Positions 55,189 to 64,000 of a stretch of 64,000 nt of DNA are shown here, piece by piece (position 1 is the first letter of the stretch; the number at the start of each line of letters is the position of its first letter). The translations under genes were made by a program, and so were the position numbers. The stretch covers positions 744,001 to 808,000 of the forward strand of contig CAVWIZ010000004.1 in the NCBI GenBank assembly GCA_963755195.1. The letters run 5' to 3'. This DNA comes from CAVQJU01 sp963755195. Its GTDB lineage: Bacteria; Acidobacteriota; Vicinamibacteria; Vicinamibacterales; CAVVIG01. The notes below the pieces were generated by a model. That model did not search any database and was not told the origin of the DNA. It saw nothing but the letters and a program-made list of their open reading frames with translations.

Positions 55189-56539
55189 CGCAGCCGCCCA
55201 CGCTGCCGTTCCTCTCATTGCCGGCAACAAATCGGCTGCGACGTCACGCGCGAGGTGTGCGGCGCACTCGACGCGAAGCCGTCCGGCCTGTGGTGGCTCG
55301 GCCTGGCGCTGTCGGTTTCGGCGCTGATGCTCGGAGTCGTCGCCGTCAGCTATCAGACCGCCACCGGCATCGGCACGTGGGGCTTGAACACGCACGGTCG
55401 GGTGGGCGTTTGACATCACGAATTTCGTGTTCTGGATCGGCATCGGCCACGCCGGCACGCTGATCTCGGCGATTCTGTTTCTGCTTCGACAGCGCTGGCG
55501 AACCTCGGTCAACCGGGCCGCGGAGGCGATGACGTTGTTTGCCGTGATGTGCGCCGGCATCTTTCCGGTCATCCACATGGGCCGGCCCTGGCTCGCGTTC
55601 TGGATGCTGCCCTATCCGAACAGCCGCGGTTCGCTCTGGATCAATTTCCGATCGCCGTTGATCTGGGACTTCTTTGCGATCAGCACGTACCTCACGATCT
55701 CCGCGATCTTCTGGTACATCGGGCTGCTGCCGGATCTCGCCACCATTCGCGACCGAACGCGACCGTGTCACGGCTTAGCGCTCGCGCGATCTTCAGCTGG
55801 CTGAGTCTTGGGTGGAACGGGTCGTACTCGGTCTGGCATCGCTACGAGGTCGTGTATCTGCTGCTGGCCGGCCTCGCCACGCCCCTCGTCCTGTCGGTGC
55901 ACACCATCGTCAGCATGGATTTCGCGACGGCGGTGGTGCCCGGCTGGCACACGACGATTTTCCCGCCGTACTTTGTGGCCGGAGCGATCTTCTCCGGGAT
56001 GGCGATGGTGCTCACGCTGATGCTGGTGGCCCGGAAGACGATGAGGCTCGAGGACTACATTACGGCCCGGCACGTGGACGCGATGTGCAAACTGATCATC
56101 CTCACGAGCGGAATGGTGGGCCTGGCGTACGCAACCGAGTTCTTCACCGCGTTCTATTCGGGCAATCGGTACGAGCAGTTCGCGTTCATCAATCGGGCGA
56201 TCGGACCGCTGGCCTGGGGCTACTGGATCATGGTGGGCTGCAACGTGCTCGTGCCCCAGCTGTTCTGGTTCACCCGCGTGCGCCGGACGCTGCCGGTGGT
56301 CTTCGTCATCTCGCTGCTCATCAACGTCGGCATGTGGTTCGAACGGTTCATCATCATCGTGAGCTCGCTCGAGCGCGACTTTCTTCCGTCGAGCTGGGCG
56401 TCGTACAGCCCGACGTCGATTGAAATCGCGACGCTCGTCGGCAGCTTTGGTCTGTTCTTCACCTGCTTTCTGCTGTTCTGCCGATTCGTTCCGGTGATCG
56501 CGATCGCGGAGATCAAAGGGGTCTTGCCACGCGAAATGA
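55180..56539 (+). CDS. actC: Alternative complex III subunit ActC, NrfD-like quinol-binding membrane protein (frame interrupted)
   Basis: About 450 residues with roughly ten helices. After an indel-damaged N-terminus the sequence has LDAKPSGLWWLGLALSVSALML, FVFWIGIGHAGTLISAILFLL, HMGRPWLAFWMLPYPNSRGSLWINFRSPLIWD, SVHTIVSMDFATAVVPGWHTTIFPPYFVAG and MWFERFIIIVSSLERDFLPSSW, all characteristic of ActC/PsrC. It binds and oxidises menaquinol. The ATG at 55180 overlaps the actB stop region. The stop is placed at the ATGA overlap with actD. Confidence 0.83.
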
Positions 56540-57097
56540 CCGGGCGGCTGACTCGTCGCGCGTCTTCGAGCGCGGAAGAGGCCATCCTGTGCCGTCTTCG
56601 AGCGCGAGGACGATCTTCTGCACGCGACGGCAGCGCGCAAGGAAGGGCTGCACATCGTCGACGTCGTTCGCGCCGCACGCCGTCCACGGGCTGGATCGCG
56701 CCATGGGCCTTCGCCCGTCGCGACTGCCGTGGGTGTGCTTCGTGCTTGGCCTGCTCGGCGCCGGTTCGATGCTCGCTGTTCCAGTATTGGGCGACAGCCG
56801 TCAGCTGGCCGATCAATGTGGGCGGCAAGCCGTGGAATTCGCTGCCGGCCTTCATGCCCGTCACCTTCGAAGTCATGGTGCTCTGCGCGGGCGTGGGCAC
56901 GGTCGTGGCCTTCATCTGGTCGTCGGGATTGCGGCCCGGACGCCGGTCCGCGCTCTCCGATCTGCGCGTCACCGACGATCGCTTTGCGCTCGCGATCCGC
57001 GAGAGCGGCCCGCATTCGACCGCGCGGCCGTCGAAGAGCTCTTCTCGCCGATTTCACCCGGTAGAACGTCGTCGATCGTCGAGTCGGGACACTCTGA
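56536..57097 (+). CDS. actD: Alternative complex III subunit ActD (DUF3341; frame interrupted)
   Basis: About 187 residues across several indels. The N-terminal soluble part reads VFEREDDLLHAT and EGLHIVDV. Two helices follow: WVCFVLGLLGAGSML, and FQYWATAVSWPINVGGKPWNSLPAFMPVTFEVMVLCAGVGTVVAF, the DUF3341 signature. The end is DDRFALAIRESGP and FHPV. It anchors the complex without cofactors. The stop TGA at 57095-57097 overlaps the ATG of actE, as in other act operons. Confidence 0.8.
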
Positions 57098-57655
57098 TGA
57101 ATCGCCGCACGCTCACATCGGATTGGGAGCGGCTTTGGTGGTCTCGATCGGCCTCAACGTCGTGTCGTGGACCGCGCGGCGTCCGAACGCGCGCCGAACT
57201 TCGAGTACTTCCCCAACATGGCGCGGACGGCGAGGTACAACGCGTTCGAGGAGAATCCGAATTTCAGCGATGGGATGACGCTCCGAGCGCCGGTGCCCGG
57301 CACGATTCCCCGAGGACTGGCCGCCGGCAGTGACCTGCCGACACTCAACCCGTTTTCGGCCGACGACGCGCGGCCGTCGAACGCGGCGCGCTCGTCTTCA
57401 CCACATTTTTGCGAGCCGTGCCATGCGGCCGACGCGCAAGGGCGTCGGACCGGTCGTCAAGCACGGATTTCCGCCGCCGCCGCCGCTGACCCGCGGCCAG
57501 ACCCAGGACAAGACCGACGCGCAGCTCTTCGAGGTTGTGACGCAACGGCATCAACACCATGCCGCCGTATGCGCCTGCAACTGTCGCTCGACGATCGGTG
57601 GAAGGTGATCCTGCACGTCCGGTCGTTCCGACGACCGTCCAGTCCAGCCGAATGA
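57097..57655 (+). CDS. actE: Alternative complex III subunit ActE, monoheme cytochrome c (frame interrupted)
   Basis: About 185 residues. A membrane-anchor helix (HIGLGAALVVSIGLNVVSW) is followed by NFEYFPNMARTARYNAFEENPNFSDGMTLRAPVPGTIPRG, a hallmark of ActE. The heme motif CEPCH lies in a class I cytochrome domain with GPVVKHGFPPPPPL. At least three indels occur. It relays electrons out of the complex. It overlaps actD by one base and actF by the ATGA at 57652. Confidence 0.8.
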
Positions 57656-58852
57656 ACATCGAGTGATGCCCCTCGCGTCAAGCTCACGTGGCGCCGAGCG
57701 CCTCACGCTCGATCGCGCTCGCGGTTGCTCGGCGCGATCGCCGTCGCCGTCGGCGCAGCGCTGGCGCCGGATCGCCTGTGGGCGAGCCTGCTTGCTCGTG
57801 AGCTACTACTCGCTCGGAGTAGGGCTCGCGGGGCTGTGCTTCGTCGCCATTCACTACACGACCGGCGCGAGCTGGAGTGTCGCCGTTCGGCGCGTGGCCG
57901 AAGCGCTGGCTGGAACGCTGCCATTCGCCGGCTCGTCCTTCTCGCCGTCGTCTTCGATCGCGCGCCCGCAGCTGTACCCGTGGACGATCGCGGGCAGCCT
58001 CGGTCCGGTCGCCGGACAGCGCGCTCGGCGTTCAAGCGGTTCTGGCTTTCCCGGCCATTCTTTCTCGCGCGGGCCGCTGGCGTACGCGGCCATCGTGGAT
58101 CGCTGTTCGCCTTCGCGATCCGCTGGTGCTCGCGCCGGCAGGACATAGACGGCGATCCTCGATGGACTCGCGCGAACGTCCGCCTGTCGGCGGCGTTTCT
58201 CGTGGTCTTTGGCGTGACGTTCACGCTGGCGAGCGTGGACTGGGTGATGTCGCTCGAGCCGCTGTGGTACAGCACGATCTTCGGCATCTACAACTTCGCG
58301 GGTCTGTTCCTGAGCGGCCTGGCCGCGATCATTCTCGTGGCGCTGTGGCTGGAGCGACAGGGGCCGCTTCGAAACGTGCTGAACGAAGACCACCTGCACG
58401 ATCTCGGGAAGCTCCTGTTCGCGTTCAGCATGTTCTGGATGTACATCTGGTTCAGCCAGTACATGCTGATCTGGTACACGAACATCCCCGAAGAGACGAC
58501 CTATTTCGTTCGGCGCGTGCACGGCCACTGGCTCGTGCTGTTTCTCGTCAACGTCGTCCTCAACTGGCTCGTGCCGTTCGCCGTGCTGCTGCGGCGCGAC
58601 ACGAAGCGCCACCGCACGACGCTGGGGCGTGTGGCGGTGGTGGTGCTTGTCGGGCCGCTGGCTCGACCTCTATCTGATGATCTTTCCGAGCGTCGTTGGC
58701 GAAGCGCCCGCGCATCGGCCTGTGGGAAATCGGTTTGACTGCCGGCGGCATTGGCTGCTTCGGCCTGGTGCTCGTGTGGATTCTGCGAGGGCGCACCGGC
58801 CGTCCCCATCGCCGATCCCCAGCTCGCCGAAAGCCTGCAGTACGAGCCGTAA
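57652..58852 (+). CDS. actF: Alternative complex III subunit ActF, NrfD-like membrane protein (frame interrupted)
   Basis: About 400 residues with ten helices. Visible segments are SYYSLGVGLAGLCFVAIHYTTGASW, RLSAAFLVVFGVTFTLASVDWVMSLEPLWYSTIFGIYNFAG, LLFAFSMFWMYIWFSQYMLIWYTNIPEET and NVVLNWLVPFAVLLRR, all diagnostic for ActF. The corrected C-terminus reads AVPIADPQLAESLQYEP with TAA at 58850-58852. ActF is the second PsrC-like membrane subunit of the complex. No caa3 oxidase follows; the next gene is a convergent cytochrome c. Confidence 0.83.
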
Positions 58853-58853
58853 C

Positions 58854-59448
58854 CTACTTCGCGCCGGGGGGCGGAATCGGATCCGGCACTTCGTTCTTGA
58901 CGGGCGGAATGCTCTGCAGGTACGCCCAGATGGCCTTGAGGTCCTCGTCGCTCAGGTCCTTGTACATGAACCACGGCATCGGCAGCAGGATGTCTCGACC
59001 CGTGCCGATGTGCTTGCCGGTCTTCATCGCCTTGAGAAATGCCTCTTCAGACCAGGCGCTGCTCTTCAACCCGGTGTCCGGGTCCGGCGTGATGTTCGCG
59101 GCGTAGGAGATCCCCCACGGTCCGCTCCACGCCGTCAGCATGTCGTTGGTCGCGATCACCCACGGCCCCGTCACCTTGTTGGGCGTCGTGATCTTGAGCG
59201 ACGATGGGTGCCCCGACAGCATCGTGCTTTGAATGATCTGGCCTTTGTCCTTCGGGCTGTGACAGTCGTGGCAGCCGCCCACCTGCACGAGCACCTTGCC
59301 GCGCTCGACCGGTGATCTGCGTTGGGGCTGCGGCGGGCGCAGGAGCCGCGGCGGGCGCCGGCGCCGGGGCCTGAGTGCAAGCGGATATCGCGACCGCGAT
59401 CGGCAGGCACGCCGACAGCAGGGCGACGCGATGCTGGGAGAAACGCAT
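58854..59448 (-). CDS. Monoheme c-type cytochrome, lipoprotein-like (one frameshift)
   Basis: About 198 residues. The N-terminus (LSACLPIAVAISACTQ) carries a lipobox-like Cys followed by an Ala/Pro linker. After one extra G near 59315 comes ERGKVLVQVGGCHDCHSPKDKGQ with the heme motif CHDCH, AWSGPWGISYAANITPDPDTGLK and LLPMPWFMYKDLSDEDLKAIWAYLQSIPPVKNEVPDPIPPPGAK. It is a paralogue of the cytochrome at 14920 and ends 1 bp from actF. It could accept electrons from ACIII (inference from position). Confidence 0.82.
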
Positions 59449-59523
59449 GTGATTCGCCTCCTGTTTGAGAAAAGGGGTTCCCGTGCAGCCGGGATTATAC
59501 TCAACCGCGCTGCGCGAGACTCG

Positions 59524-59566
59524 TTGACATTTCAGTTTCGCGCGTCCGGCGATACCGTGCTATCTT
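59524..59566 (+). promoter_or_regulatory. Promoter-like TTGACA and TATCTT upstream of the type B gene
   Basis: TTGACA at 59524-59529 and TATCTTGCTG at 59561-59570 are 31 bp apart. The last ten bases are identical to those at the -10 of TGAC-box site 1 (16820-16829). No GGTCA array precedes it. Confidence 0.4.
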
Positions 59567-59633
59567 GCTGGCCGAATCGCACGGCATGAGACCATCGATC
59601 ATTCGGGTACATGAGGTACTTGGGGTAAATAAA

Positions 59634-60530
59634 ATGTCTGGCACACACCTTCGCAACCGTCTGTTGCCGCTCACGACTCGCATCGGAGTCGCGGCGGCGG
59701 TGGCTTTCACCGTCGGCATGCTCGGCCATTCCGTCACGGCACAGCAGCCGGCTGCGCCGACGCCGGGGTCGGCGCGGGCAATCGCGCCCATCGATCTCAC
59801 CGGCAACTGGGTGTCGATCGTGACCGAGGACTGGCGCTTCCGCATGGTGACGCCGCCCAAGGGCGACTTCGCCAGCGTGCCGATCAACGGAGCGGCCCGC
59901 ACGGTTGCCAATGCCTGGGATCCGGCGAAAGACACCGCCGACGGTAACGCGTGCAAATCGTACGGCGCGGCAGGCATCATGCGGGTGCCCGGACGCCTGC
60001 ACATCTCGTGGCAGGACGACACCACGATGAAGATTGAAACCGACGCGGGCACGCAAACGCGCCTGCTCCACTTCACCGGCACACCCGGCGGCGAGCCGAG
60101 CTGGCAGGGATATTCGGCGGCGGTCTGGGAACTGGCGGGCGGCTTCGGCGGGTTCGGCGGTGGTGGACGTGGCGGCGGCGCGGCGCCTCCTCCCGCTCCC
60201 GCCGGCGGAACCGTTGCGCCCGCGGCTGGAGCGCCGCCCGCGGGCCGCGGCGGACGCGGAGGCCCGCCCTCGCGCGGCGGTTCGCTGAAGGTTGTCACGA
60301 CGCGCATGAAGGAAGGCTACCTGCGCAAGAACGGCGTGCCCTACAGCGAGAACACCACGCTCACCGAGTACTTCGATCGCCACACGGAAGCCAATGGCGA
60401 TGAGTGGTTCACCGTCACCACGATCGTCGAGGATGCGAAGTACCTGGCGCAGTCGTTCATTACGAGCACGCATTTCAAGAAAGAAGCCGACGCGTCGAAG
60501 TGGTACCCGACACCGTGTAAAGCGAGCTGA
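59634..60530 (+). CDS. Secreted lipocalin-like protein, type B
   Basis: 298 residues. A signal peptide (LGHSVTAQQPA) is followed by PIDLTGNWVSIVTEDWRFRMVTPPKGDFASVPINGAARTVANAW, ACKSYGAAGIMRVPGRLHISWQDDTTMKIETDAGTQTRLLHF and WQGYSAAVWE. A long Gly/Ala/Pro loop (about 180-225) comes next, then YLRKNGVPYSENTTLTEYF and YLAQSFITSTHFKKE. It is a close paralogue of 45904. A start at 59586 would add a non-signal segment, so 59634 is preferred. It lies 9 bp upstream of the tandem hydrolase gene. Confidence 0.72.
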   Translation: MSGTHLRNRLLPLTTRIGVAAAVAFTVGMLGHSVTAQQPAAPTPGSARAIAPIDLTGNWVSIVTEDWRFRMVTPPKGDFASVPINGAARTVANAWDPAKDTADGNACKSYGAAGIMRVPGRLHISWQDDTTMKIETDAGTQTRLLHFTGTPGGEPSWQGYSAAVWELAGGFGGFGGGGRGGGAAPPPAPAGGTVAPAAGAPPAGRGGRGGPPSRGGSLKVVTTRMKEGYLRKNGVPYSENTTLTEYFDRHTEANGDEWFTVTTIVEDAKYLAQSFITSTHFKKEADASKWYPTPCKAS

Positions 60531-60539
60531 GCCCGAACC

Positions 60540-63017
60540 ATGTCAAAGCTCTCTGCGGTCGATCCGCGTCTCGCCGATCTATACCAGCGCTACACCAACG
60601 GCCAGCTGGGCCGCCGCGGGTTCATCCGCGGCGCCGCGGCTTTTGTCGCGGCCGGCGTGTCGATTCCCGCGTGGATGCTTGGCAGCCCCGTGCATGCGGC
60701 GGCCGCCCAAGCGGGCGGCGCGGCAGCGGCGCTCGAGCCGCTCGATCTCGCCGAGTGGAGCTACTTTTTCGTCGGCGTCGAACGAACCGATCTGGCGCGC
60801 GGATCGTTCGTCAACGGCAAGCAGATGTACGTCGAGTCGTACATTCCAGCGCAGGTGCGGCATCCGTATCCGCTGGTGCTCGTGCACGGCGGCGGCGGAC
60901 AGGGACTCGACTGGCTGGGCACGCCCGACGGACGGCGCGGCTGGGCGCAGATTCTTGTCGAAGAAGGCTACAAGGTGTACGTCGTCGATCGTCCGGGCCA
61001 CGGCCGTTCGCCGTTTCATCCGGACGTGGACGGTCCGTTCCCCGCGCAGAACCTCCCGCTCGAGCAGATGTCGGGGCAATTCACGCCGCCCAATGCGGCG
61101 CGTCCGGCCGCGAACGACCTCCGCAAGAAACACAATCAGTGGCCGGGCACGGGCGAGATCGGATCGCGCGATCTCGATCAGCTCGTCGCGTCGCAGGGCG
61201 GGTCGTACGTCCAGGTGGGCGGTGGACCTGGCGCGCCGCCGGCCGGAGGCCGTGGCGCAGCGGGCGGCGGGGCAGGGCGAGGCGCCCAGGCCGGCGCGGG
61301 ACCAGGCGCAGGTGCGGGCGCCGGGCCTGCTCCTGGACGAGGAGGCCCGCCGGCGATCGCCGCGGCTCCGCCGGTGCTCGGACCAACGGGCATGCCGGCC
61401 GGCGGACCCGACAGCCAGCACATGGTGTGGCGTCAGCGCGGCGCGATGCTGCTCGACAAGATTGGCCCCGCGATCATCATGACGCATTCGGCCGGCGGCC
61501 CCTTCGGCTGGCTCGTGGCGGAGATTCGCCCGAACCTCGTCAAGGGCATCGTCGCGATTGAGGGCGGCGGCCAGCCGTTTGGCGGCGGCAACGTGTGGGG
61601 CATGTCGTCGATTCCTGTCGCGTACGACCCGCCGGTGGCGGATCCGTCGGAGATCAAGACCAGGCGCGTCGAGTCAACGGAGCCTGGCGTGAACGGCTAC
61701 CTCCTGCAGGAAGAGCCCGCGCGCAAGCTGAAGAACCTGCGGAACATCCCGATCGTCATCGTCACGGCCGAGGCGTCGTTCGCATCGCCGGGAAACCCGG
61801 GCGGTGTCGCGTACTTCAAGCAGGCCGGCTGCAAGGCCGAAGAGCTGCGGCTGGTCGATCATGACGTCCACGGCAACGGCCACATGATGATGGTGGAGAA
61901 GAACAACCGCGAGGTGCTGAAGCCGATTCTTTCCTGGCTCAGGATTAACGTCGAGAACGGGAACGGCGGCGCAAAGGGCGCGAGCCCCAAGCCGCCTGGA
62001 AAAAGTATCAAGAAAGAAGACTCGACCGCGATGAAGCTCGCCGACACCGGATATTTCTGGGTCGGCACCGAACACAAGAAGATGCCCTACGGCACGATCC
62101 TCACGGGGCAGATGTTCGTGCAGCACTTCACGCCGCTCGAGGTGCGTCATCCGTATCCGATTGTTCTCGTGCACGGCGGCGGCGGCACGGCGCTGCACTA
62201 CATGGGCGTCGGCGAGAAGGCCGGCTGGGCGCACTACTACGTGCAGGAAGGCTATCGCGTCTACCTTGTCGATCGCCCCGGCCACGGCCGCTCGCCCTAT
62301 CATCCCGATTCACTTGGGCCGATCGGCGGCAACGTGAGCTATGCGGCGATTGCCGGGGATACGCGGCGTGCCGCCGTCGGCGCCAACCACCAGTGGCCGG
62401 GCACCGGCGATCTCGGTGATCCGCTGCTCGATCAGGTGCTGGCGGGGCAGAACGCCGCGCCGCAGGACAACGTCTTCGCGCACACGCTGTGGGCGAGACG
62501 CGGCGCCGAGCTCCTCGACAAGATTGGCCCGGCCGTCATCCAGGTGCATTCGGCCGGCGGACCCTTCAGCTGGATCGTCGCCAACGAGCGTCCCACACTC
62601 GTGAAGGCGATCGTCAACGTTGAAGGCGGCGGTCAGCCGTTCGCCAACGGCACGCCGTGGGGGCTCACCGACGTACCCATGGCCTACGATCCGCCGGTAA
62701 ACGATCCGGCGCAGATCGCCACGCGCGACGTGCCCGGCGCCAACGGCACAAGCTACAAGCTGCAGGCCGAGCCGGCGCGCAAACTCAAGAATCTCGCAAA
62801 CATCCCGACGATCTACGTCGTCGCCGAACGCTCGGGCAGAAACGGGGCGCCGGTGGTCGCATTCCTGAAACAGGCGGGCGTGGACGCCGAGGAATTCAAC
62901 CTGAAAGACAAGGGTCTTGTGGGCAACGGCCACTTCATGATGCTCGAGAACAACCGCCGCCAGGTGTTCGACGCGATCCGCGGCTGGCTCGAACAGAAGC
63001 TTCCCGCCAGGACGTAG
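60540..63017 (+). CDS. TAT-exported tandem alpha/beta-hydrolase fusion
   Basis: 825 residues. A TAT signal (RRGFIRGAAAFVAAGVSIP, about 20-38) precedes two homologous alpha/beta-hydrolase domains. Domain 1 (about 70-480) has LVLVHGGGGQGLDW, VVDRPGHGRSPFHPD, the nucleophile elbow MTHSAGGPFGW and the His in GNGHMMM. Domain 2 (about 500-825) has IVLVHGGGGTALHY, LVDRPGHGRSPYHPD, QVHSAGGPFSW and GNGHFMM. Both look catalytically complete, although the elbow is HSAGG rather than G-x-S-x-G. Domain 1 carries a roughly 60-residue Gly/Ala/Pro loop. The substrate is unknown; an ester or lactone is likely. The frame is intact despite the damaged neighbourhood. Confidence 0.82.
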   Translation: MSKLSAVDPRLADLYQRYTNGQLGRRGFIRGAAAFVAAGVSIPAWMLGSPVHAAAAQAGGAAAALEPLDLAEWSYFFVGVERTDLARGSFVNGKQMYVESYIPAQVRHPYPLVLVHGGGGQGLDWLGTPDGRRGWAQILVEEGYKVYVVDRPGHGRSPFHPDVDGPFPAQNLPLEQMSGQFTPPNAARPAANDLRKKHNQWPGTGEIGSRDLDQLVASQGGSYVQVGGGPGAPPAGGRGAAGGGAGRGAQAGAGPGAGAGAGPAPGRGGPPAIAAAPPVLGPTGMPAGGPDSQHMVWRQRGAMLLDKIGPAIIMTHSAGGPFGWLVAEIRPNLVKGIVAIEGGGQPFGGGNVWGMSSIPVAYDPPVADPSEIKTRRVESTEPGVNGYLLQEEPARKLKNLRNIPIVIVTAEASFASPGNPGGVAYFKQAGCKAEELRLVDHDVHGNGHMMMVEKNNREVLKPILSWLRINVENGNGGAKGASPKPPGKSIKKEDSTAMKLADTGYFWVGTEHKKMPYGTILTGQMFVQHFTPLEVRHPYPIVLVHGGGGTALHYMGVGEKAGWAHYYVQEGYRVYLVDRPGHGRSPYHPDSLGPIGGNVSYAAIAGDTRRAAVGANHQWPGTGDLGDPLLDQVLAGQNAAPQDNVFAHTLWARRGAELLDKIGPAVIQVHSAGGPFSWIVANERPTLVKAIVNVEGGGQPFANGTPWGLTDVPMAYDPPVNDPAQIATRDVPGANGTSYKLQAEPARKLKNLANIPTIYVVAERSGRNGAPVVAFLKQAGVDAEEFNLKDKGLVGNGHFMMLENNRRQVFDAIRGWLEQKLPART

Positions 63018-63026
63018 CCCATAGGC

Positions 63027-64000
63027 ATGAGTCCGCCTGGCGACGCACCTACGCCTGAGCTGTACTTCGAAACTGTTTTCGCCTACCAGCGCACCGCGGC
63101 GCTTCGAGCGGCGGTGCACGTCGAGTTGTTTACCGCCGTTGACGAGGGCGCGCGCACGGTGGGCGCGATTGCGGCGCGATGTAGGACGCCGGTACGAAGC
63201 ACCCGGGTGCTCTGCGACTACCTCACGATCATCGGCTTCCTGCGAAAAACCCGCGACAACTACGAGCTCACGCCGGACACCGCCGTGTTCCTGAGCAAGC
63301 GATCGCCGGCCTACCTGGGAACGACAGTCGATTTTCTCGCGTCGCCGGAAATGATGGGGAATTTCGACACGCTCACCGACACGATCCGGCGCGGCACCAT
63401 TGCTCCCGTCAACAACAACACGGTGGCCGACGACAACCCGATGTGGGTGCAGTTCGCGCGGGCGATGATGCCCATGATGGTGCCCGCCGCGCATGTGATT
63501 GCCGAGGCGCTCGACGTTTCGTCGGCCGGGCCGCTGCGGGTGCTCGACATCGCCGCCGGTCACGGGATCTTCGGCATCGTCCTGGCGCAGCGGAACCCGC
63601 GCGTGGAAGTTGTCGCCGTGGACTGGGCCTCGGTGCTCGACGTAGCGCGCGAGCACGCGACGAAGATGGGCGTCGGCGACAGGTACGGGCTGCTTCCGGG
63701 CGACGCCTTCAAGGTGGACTACGGGACGGGGTTCGACGTCGCGCTCGTCACGAATTTCCTGCACCATTTCGATCGCGCGACGTGCGTGTCGTTCATGCGC
63801 AAGGTCGCCGGCGCGCTGGAGCCGGGTGGACGCGCCGCCATTCTCGAGTTCGTGCCCAACGACGATCGTGTTTCGCCGCCGATGGCCGCGGCGTTCAGCC
63901 TGTCGATGCTGGCGGGCACACCCAGTGGGGCCACCTACACGCTCGCCGAGCTGGAGTCGATTGTCCGCGAGGCCGGGTTCAGCTCGGTCGCCGCCTTTCC
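63027..64000 (+). CDS. Class I SAM-dependent methyltransferase (partial at window end)
   Basis: 324 residues visible; the gene continues beyond 64000. The N-terminal dimerisation/winged-helix part (YFETVFAYQRTAALRAAVHVELFTAVDEG, GAIAARCRTPVRSTRVLCDYLTIIGFL) resembles plant-type O-methyltransferases. The SAM site is VLDIAAGHGIFGIVLAQRNP with acidic VVAVDWASVL, and the later part is VTNFLHHFDRATCVSFMRKVAGALEPGG. The acceptor is probably a small hydroxylated molecule. It starts 10 bp after the hydrolase stop, so they are probably cotranscribed. Confidence 0.85.
   Translation, partial: MSPPGDAPTPELYFETVFAYQRTAALRAAVHVELFTAVDEGARTVGAIAARCRTPVRSTRVLCDYLTIIGFLRKTRDNYELTPDTAVFLSKRSPAYLGTTVDFLASPEMMGNFDTLTDTIRRGTIAPVNNNTVADDNPMWVQFARAMMPMMVPAAHVIAEALDVSSAGPLRVLDIAAGHGIFGIVLAQRNPRVEVVAVDWASVLDVAREHATKMGVGDRYGLLPGDAFKVDYGTGFDVALVTNFLHHFDRATCVSFMRKVAGALEPGGRAAILEFVPNDDRVSPPMAAAFSLSMLAGTPSGATYTLAELESIVREAGFSSVAAF

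Noticed and set aside
1..64000. Insertion sequences, integrases or phage genes
   Set aside because: No transposase, integrase, terminal inverted repeat pair or phage structural gene was recognised anywhere in the window.

Overview
The window is GC-rich, almost fully coding bacterial DNA. Its gene content points to an aerobic soil or sediment bacterium of the Acidobacteriota (Vicinamibacteria-like): a MoxR/DUF58/BatA operon, alternative complex III, many DUF6644 and DUF6152 proteins, CarboxypepD-type TonB receptors and TAT-exported hydrolases. This placement is inferred from gene families; no rRNA or tRNA gene was found.

Layout. 1-8568 (minus): an aerotolerance-type operon (VWA membrane proteins, DUF58, MoxR ATPase, DUF4159, a caspase-like protein without its cysteine). 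8614-13019: rdgB, rph, a GerMN protein, a cell-wall amidase and a PEGA protein. 13122-16729: a tannase-like protein lacking its nucleophile, a cytochrome c and a winged-helix-type regulator. 16900-36933: a metal and redox island with DUF6152, a cupredoxin, three related lipoproteins that carry CXXCH near the C-terminus, a porin/beta-propeller/RND efflux operon, a heavy-metal-binding lipoprotein, HupE, a TonB receptor and a PepSY protein. 36940-38825: a RegB/RegA redox two-component system facing a TonB receptor across two RegA-type boxes. 41340-42694: CusF-like, DUF5666-like and cytochrome c genes. 42923-58852: a long plus-strand block of six DUF6644 membrane proteins, a 31-residue membrane microprotein, three lipocalin-like secreted proteins, two metallo-beta-lactamase-fold proteins and the complete actABCDEF operon for alternative complex III. 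58854-64000: a cytochrome c, a fourth lipocalin-like protein, a tandem alpha/beta-hydrolase and a methyltransferase that runs off the window.

How the parts connect. Five transcription units in the island (starting at 16900, 19247, 31321, 32203 and 42923) share an upstream array of GGTCA/TGACC half-sites with fixed geometry, lying 32-33 bp upstream of a TANNNT hexamer. The members include all three CXXCH lipoproteins, the efflux operon, a TonB receptor/PepSY pair and the DUF6644/ACIII block. This suggests one regulon joining envelope metal handling to respiration. It is the main candidate for an undescribed system.

Caution. Several tracts (about 9.4-9.9, 20.8-27.1, 33.9-36.0, 49.1-59.4 kb) have frequent single-base indels, mostly insertions, while the encoded protein remains well conserved on either side. 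I read these as uncorrected sequencing or assembly indels rather than decayed genes. Intergenic gaps are unusually rich in degenerate 7-9 bp repeats arranged as inverted arrays.
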